Assembly: GCA_947587565.1 (NCBI GenBank) | Contig: CANPYA010000013.1 | Span: 1-17,698, forward strand | Origin: an uncultured Bacilli bacterium | GTDB lineage: Bacteria > Bacillota_I > Bacilli_A > RF39 > UBA660 | Direction of reading: 5' to 3' | DNA: 17,698 bases | In this document: piece after piece, positions 14,851 to 17,698 of the stretch | How positions within the stretch are numbered: position 1 is the first letter of the stretch | Layout: the number at the start of each line of letters is the position of its first letter | Made by a program: the position numbers and the translations under genes | The notes under the pieces: model-generated | The model's input: only the letters and a program-made list of their open reading frames with translations | Told to the model about the DNA's origin: nothing | Database searches by the model: none

Positions 14851-14886
14851 AAAAAAAGTAACAACTTAAAATTTTAAATTGCTACT
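14851..14886 (-). terminator. Strong terminator of the Dlt-like operon
   Basis: Minus strand AGTAGCAA pairs with TTGTTACT (one G-U), continued by an AT-rich inner stem, then a TTTTTT run. It lies 12 bp after the SGNH gene stop and insulates the gntR promoter. Confidence 0.85.
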
Positions 14887-14898
14887 ATTTCTTTTATA

Positions 14899-15831
14899 TT
14901 ATAAATTTTGTTGATAACTTTCATAGCATTCTTGCCAACTAGCATAATTTTTATCATTCCGGTGATCTTCAAAAATACCTAAACTTTGTAAATACTTGCC
15001 AAAATAATCCGAAACTTTTAAAGCCCCTTCATAATTCAAATGATCACCTTTATCTTTACTTTCTTTAGACCAATCAATATTAATTCCTGCTAAATTTAAA
15101 TCTAAATACTCGACATCATACTTACTAGCTAATTCTAAAGCGCCTTCATGTTTACCATAATTCCATACTTTCATACTTGGTGTACTTAGTAAAACTAACT
15201 TGACATCATTATCTTTGCATAGTTTAACCATTTTAGCAAAATATTCTTGATTAATTTCCGGTATTTCTTTAACTTTATTGGTTACATGCATATAATCTGT
15301 TGTTTTACCTTTTTTAACAGTCTTATTAAGCTTATACCCTTTATTAACATTTATTTCATTAAAACCGTCATTAGTAAAATTGAATAAAAATTTTTTCCAA
15401 TTATTGTGATAATTTAAAATTGGCATACTATTTTGAAACTCATGATAAATTTTTAAATACCAGGACTTATTTTTGGGATTACGATATAAAACATTGGCTT
15501 CAAAAAAGACGATTTTTGGATGTTGACTTTGAATAACATAATCGAGAGTTTTGTATGAATCTTTAATTAACTGAGCAGCATTAGCGCAGTCAAAAGTTGT
15601 ATAGCCATAATTATGCCATATTTCCATAGGAATATAAGCGGAATATACTAAACTATCCCCAATAATTACGGTATCAATAGTATTTTCAGTTTCACTTAAT
15701 ATTTCATAATTAGCAATATTAAATAAACCATATTTCTTAATATTCTTTTGGGGTAACATAATGTAAGCGGAAAATTCGAGTAAAAAGATTAATATACCCA
15801 CAAATAAAACACTTTTAATAACATTCTTCAT
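14899..15831 (-). CDS. SGNH-fold/DltD-like acyl transfer protein
   Basis: 310-residue protein with an N-terminal TM or uncleaved signal (5-26) and an external SGNH-like domain. The nucleophile motif is IIGDSLVYSAY with Ser60; a C-terminal GDHLNYEGA holds His264, with Asp260 or Asp263 nearby. The spacing differs from the classical DxxH, so the exact Asp is unclear. Proteins of this kind (DltD, AlgJ/AlgX types) work with an MBOAT protein to pass acyl groups to wall polymers or exopolysaccharides outside the cell. It starts eight bases after the MBOAT stop, and AGGTGA overlapping that stop is its ribosome site. It is the last gene before the operon terminator. Confidence 0.82.
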   Translation of the reverse strand: MKNVIKSVLFVGILIFLLEFSAYIMLPQKNIKKYGLFNIANYEILSETENTIDTVIIGDSLVYSAYIPMEIWHNYGYTTFDCANAAQLIKDSYKTLDYVIQSQHPKIVFFEANVLYRNPKNKSWYLKIYHEFQNSMPILNYHNNWKKFLFNFTNDGFNEINVNKGYKLNKTVKKGKTTDYMHVTNKVKEIPEINQEYFAKMVKLCKDNDVKLVLLSTPSMKVWNYGKHEGALELASKYDVEYLDLNLAGINIDWSKESKDKGDHLNYEGALKVSDYFGKYLQSLGIFEDHRNDKNYASWQECYESYQQNL

Positions 15832-15839
15832 ATAATCAC

Positions 15840-17432
15840 CTAAAAATCTGCATAAATGGGATCAACCGGTGCATAACCTGGTCCATAAGCCCCAAAAATA
15901 ATGGTTCCTAAAATAAGGGCATAATATAATAACCATCTTAGAACAATATTTTTCTTACTAATTTTTTCTCTAACATTAATTTCTTTTTCTTTTAAAATAC
16001 TCATTACTAAAACAAAAATAACCGCCAAGAAAACAATAATATAATCTTTATAATCTAAGCCTAAAGTAAATATCTCTTTACTAAAACCATTAAAAGTAAA
16101 ATTAGTAAATATTTTATGAATCATGCCGAAGGCTACTGTTACTGATGGGGCTCTAAAGATGAGTTCGCCAAATATGACTAAAATAATGGTTTTTAAAATA
16201 ATTACTCCTTTATAAATCGTACTTTGCCGATTTATTTTTAACTTTTCACAAGTTTTAGCAATTAAAGGTTCAAAGATATTACCGAGTAAAATTAAGATAA
16301 AATGATAATAACCAAATAATAAGAAAGTATATCCTGCTCCATGCCATAAACCATTTAATGACCATACACAAAATAAGGCAATCGCACCCATTAAAAGGGA
16401 TGCAAGTCTTGGACCAACTTTACCTAACTTTCTAATTTTACTAGTTAATTTTTTAACGCCCTTAGATAAAGAAACTGGATAAAATATATAATCTTTAAAC
16501 CAATGACCTAAACTAATATGCCATCTACTCCAAAATTCGGAAATATTTTTAGAAAAGAATGGCGCTTTAAAGTTTTCGGGAATCTTAATATTAAATATTT
16601 CGCCACTTCCAATAACAACATCCATTGTTCCCGAAAATTCCATATAAAGTAAAATAGTATAGAATAAAGCCCCTAGAAAAAGAATGGGTCCACTATAGGC
16701 TAAATAGTTACTAAAGGTAAGCTTAACAAAGATATTTAAACGATCCGCAATAACATATTTTTTAAATAAGCCATAGATGATTCTTTGATAACCAAAGCAA
16801 AAATTATGATAAGTAACTTTATCACCTGCATAAAGGCTTTCGCTTACTTCATCAAATCGTGTAATTGGTCCTTCCATAATCGTTGGAAAGAAAGATAAAT
16901 ATAACATCACTTTTAAAATATTCTTTGAAGCTTCAATTTTACCATTGTAGACATCAATTAAATAAGATAAGGCTTGTAAAGTATAAAAAGATATTCCAAT
17001 GGGAGATAAATGTTTAATTAATTTAAAATTATAATTAAAATGGAAAATATCTAATAAACTATTGGTAATACTTTTAAAGAAGTTTAAATACTTAAAGTAA
17101 AATAAGAAAGAGATATTAAATAAGATAACTAGTGTTAAAATTATTCTTTTTTTCTTTTTTATTTTTTCTTTAACTATTTTTCTTTCTTCCTTTGGTGTAC
17201 TTTCTAAAACACTTTGCCATTTAACATCTACTCTTTGCATAAATAAGCCACCTAAATAAATGGATAAGGCAGATAAAAGCAAAAAGATTAGCAAATACTT
17301 GGAAATATAAAAGAAGAAAACTAAACTAGCAATTAAAAGTAAAACAGGCCGTACTTTTTTAGGAACAATATTATATAAAACAATAACTACTGGTAAAAAT
17401 CCTAGAACATATATAATATTTAAGTAAGACAT
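15840..17432 (-). CDS. MBOAT-family acyltransferase (DltB/AlgI-like)
   Basis: 530-residue polytopic membrane protein that moves acyl groups across the membrane for attachment to surface polymers. Family motifs: SPIGISFYTLQALSYLIDVY (143-162), FFPTIMEGPITRF (181-193), WSRWHISLGHWFKDY (301-315) with His305, and SLNGLWHGAGYTF (358-370) with the catalytic His364. It is longer than typical DltB (about 400 residues); a charged segment (68-97) between early helices and extra C-terminal helices account for this and are closer to AlgI-type proteins. AGAGGAAG before the ATG lies in the carrier protein gene, and stop and start overlap in TAATG, giving coupled translation. Confidence 0.93.
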   Translation of the reverse strand: MSYLNIIYVLGFLPVVIVLYNIVPKKVRPVLLLIASLVFFFYISKYLLIFLLLSALSIYLGGLFMQRVDVKWQSVLESTPKEERKIVKEKIKKKKRIILTLVILFNISFLFYFKYLNFFKSITNSLLDIFHFNYNFKLIKHLSPIGISFYTLQALSYLIDVYNGKIEASKNILKVMLYLSFFPTIMEGPITRFDEVSESLYAGDKVTYHNFCFGYQRIIYGLFKKYVIADRLNIFVKLTFSNYLAYSGPILFLGALFYTILLYMEFSGTMDVVIGSGEIFNIKIPENFKAPFFSKNISEFWSRWHISLGHWFKDYIFYPVSLSKGVKKLTSKIRKLGKVGPRLASLLMGAIALFCVWSLNGLWHGAGYTFLLFGYYHFILILLGNIFEPLIAKTCEKLKINRQSTIYKGVIILKTIILVIFGELIFRAPSVTVAFGMIHKIFTNFTFNGFSKEIFTLGLDYKDYIIVFLAVIFVLVMSILKEKEINVREKISKKNIVLRWLLYYALILGTIIFGAYGPGYAPVDPIYADF

Positions 17433-17665
17433 TATTCTTCCTCTTGTAACCTTTTAATTAACTCCCATATTTTTTGAGCCGAATTAAAATTTGCTGGTAT
17501 TATTTCTACAGTCGGAATTTCTACATCAAATTCATCTTCAATCTCACTTATTAAAGAAAGAATTGTTAAAGAATCTAAATGTCTTCCATCAATTAAATCT
17601 TCACAAGTTGCATAATCTACTTCTGGTTGTAAATCTTCTAATATACTAATTAATTTTTCCATCAT
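17432..17665 (-). CDS. Acyl/D-alanyl carrier protein (DltC-like)
   Basis: 77-residue acidic four-helix carrier. The phosphopantetheine site is Ser32 in DGRHLDSLTILSLISEIEDEF, with the DSL core. It would carry an activated acyl or D-alanyl group as a thioester to the MBOAT protein encoded next. Gene order carrier - MBOAT - SGNH matches the Dlt set with B and C exchanged. AAGGAG lies five bases before ATG 17665 and eight before ATG 17662, so the start is uncertain by one residue. The 5' end may overlap the upstream gene by about 20 bases. D-alanine versus another acyl group cannot be decided from this piece. Confidence 0.85.
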   Translation of the reverse strand: MMEKLISILEDLQPEVDYATCEDLIDGRHLDSLTILSLISEIEDEFDVEIPTVEIIPANFNSAQKIWELIKRLQEEE

Positions 17666-17698
17666 TATCACTCCTTACTGCCTTTGGAAAATTCAATT
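17646..17698 (-). CDS. Possible C-terminal tail of an AMP-ligase (DltA-like), partial
   Basis: One frame entering from the right edge reads LNFPKAVRSDNDGKIN and then TAG, overlapping the carrier gene start by about 20 bases. DNDGKIN resembles the A10 motif (NGKID) near the end of DltA and other adenylate-forming ligases, which is the enzyme expected upstream. Only 16 residues are visible. A second open frame ends IEFSKGSKE with TGA just before the carrier ATG and cannot be excluded. Confidence 0.4.
   Translation of the reverse strand, partial: LNFPKAVRSDNDGKIN

Overview
The window is very AT-rich and reads as chromosome from a low-GC Gram-positive bacterium (Bacillota). It is probably an uncultured gut Bacilli or Clostridia lineage related to the cell-walled, Mollicutes-like groups; that placement is inference. 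Supporting features are strong AGGAGG-type ribosome sites, consensus TTGACA/TATAAT and extended -10 promoters, intrinsic terminators, class B sortase, a Dlt-like teichoic-acid or polysaccharide acylation operon, and a YtrA-type GntR/ABC operon. The sortase and Dlt-like genes imply a peptidoglycan wall, so this is not a true Mollicute. All 19 complete genes end in TAA or TAG and none in TGA, but Trp is encoded by TGG, so nothing here requires a recoded TGA. No tRNA, rRNA, CRISPR array or insertion sequence was seen, and no gene-free stretch exceeds about 300 bases.

Left part (1-4421, minus strand): a class B sortase cut by the window edge, a secreted wall-anchored-type protein with an unusual TPTLG sorting-like signal, a zinc-ribbon plus GIY-YIG protein, a multi-pass membrane protein, and a two-gene cassette of a four-TM protein and a small hendecad-repeat protein. 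The cassette is divergent from a TetR regulator (4526-5062, plus strand), the only confident plus-strand gene. Overlapping promoters and a short palindrome lie between them.

Middle (5097-11408, minus strand): a DUF1307-like lipoprotein, a MATE efflux pump with a structured leader containing a terminator-like hairpin, a 1056-residue ABC exporter that fuses ATPase and permease and has a very large extracytoplasmic domain, a flavin-reductase-like FMN protein and a 75-residue orphan.

Right part (11461-17698, minus strand): a FabG-type dehydrogenase, then (upstream of it in transcription) gntR - ABC ATPase - ABC-2 permease - DUF1287 protein. Three ATATAACA repeats spaced exactly 10 bp sit on the gntR promoter, and two copies of the same octamer recur upstream of the large ABC exporter, suggesting a shared regulon. 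The last block is carrier protein - MBOAT acyltransferase - SGNH protein, a Dlt-like acylation machine ending in a strong terminator. At the right edge lies the tail of an upstream gene, possibly an AMP-ligase (DltA-like).

Much of the window is therefore envelope biology: surface protein anchoring, efflux, stress-responsive ABC transporters and acyl decoration of wall polymers.
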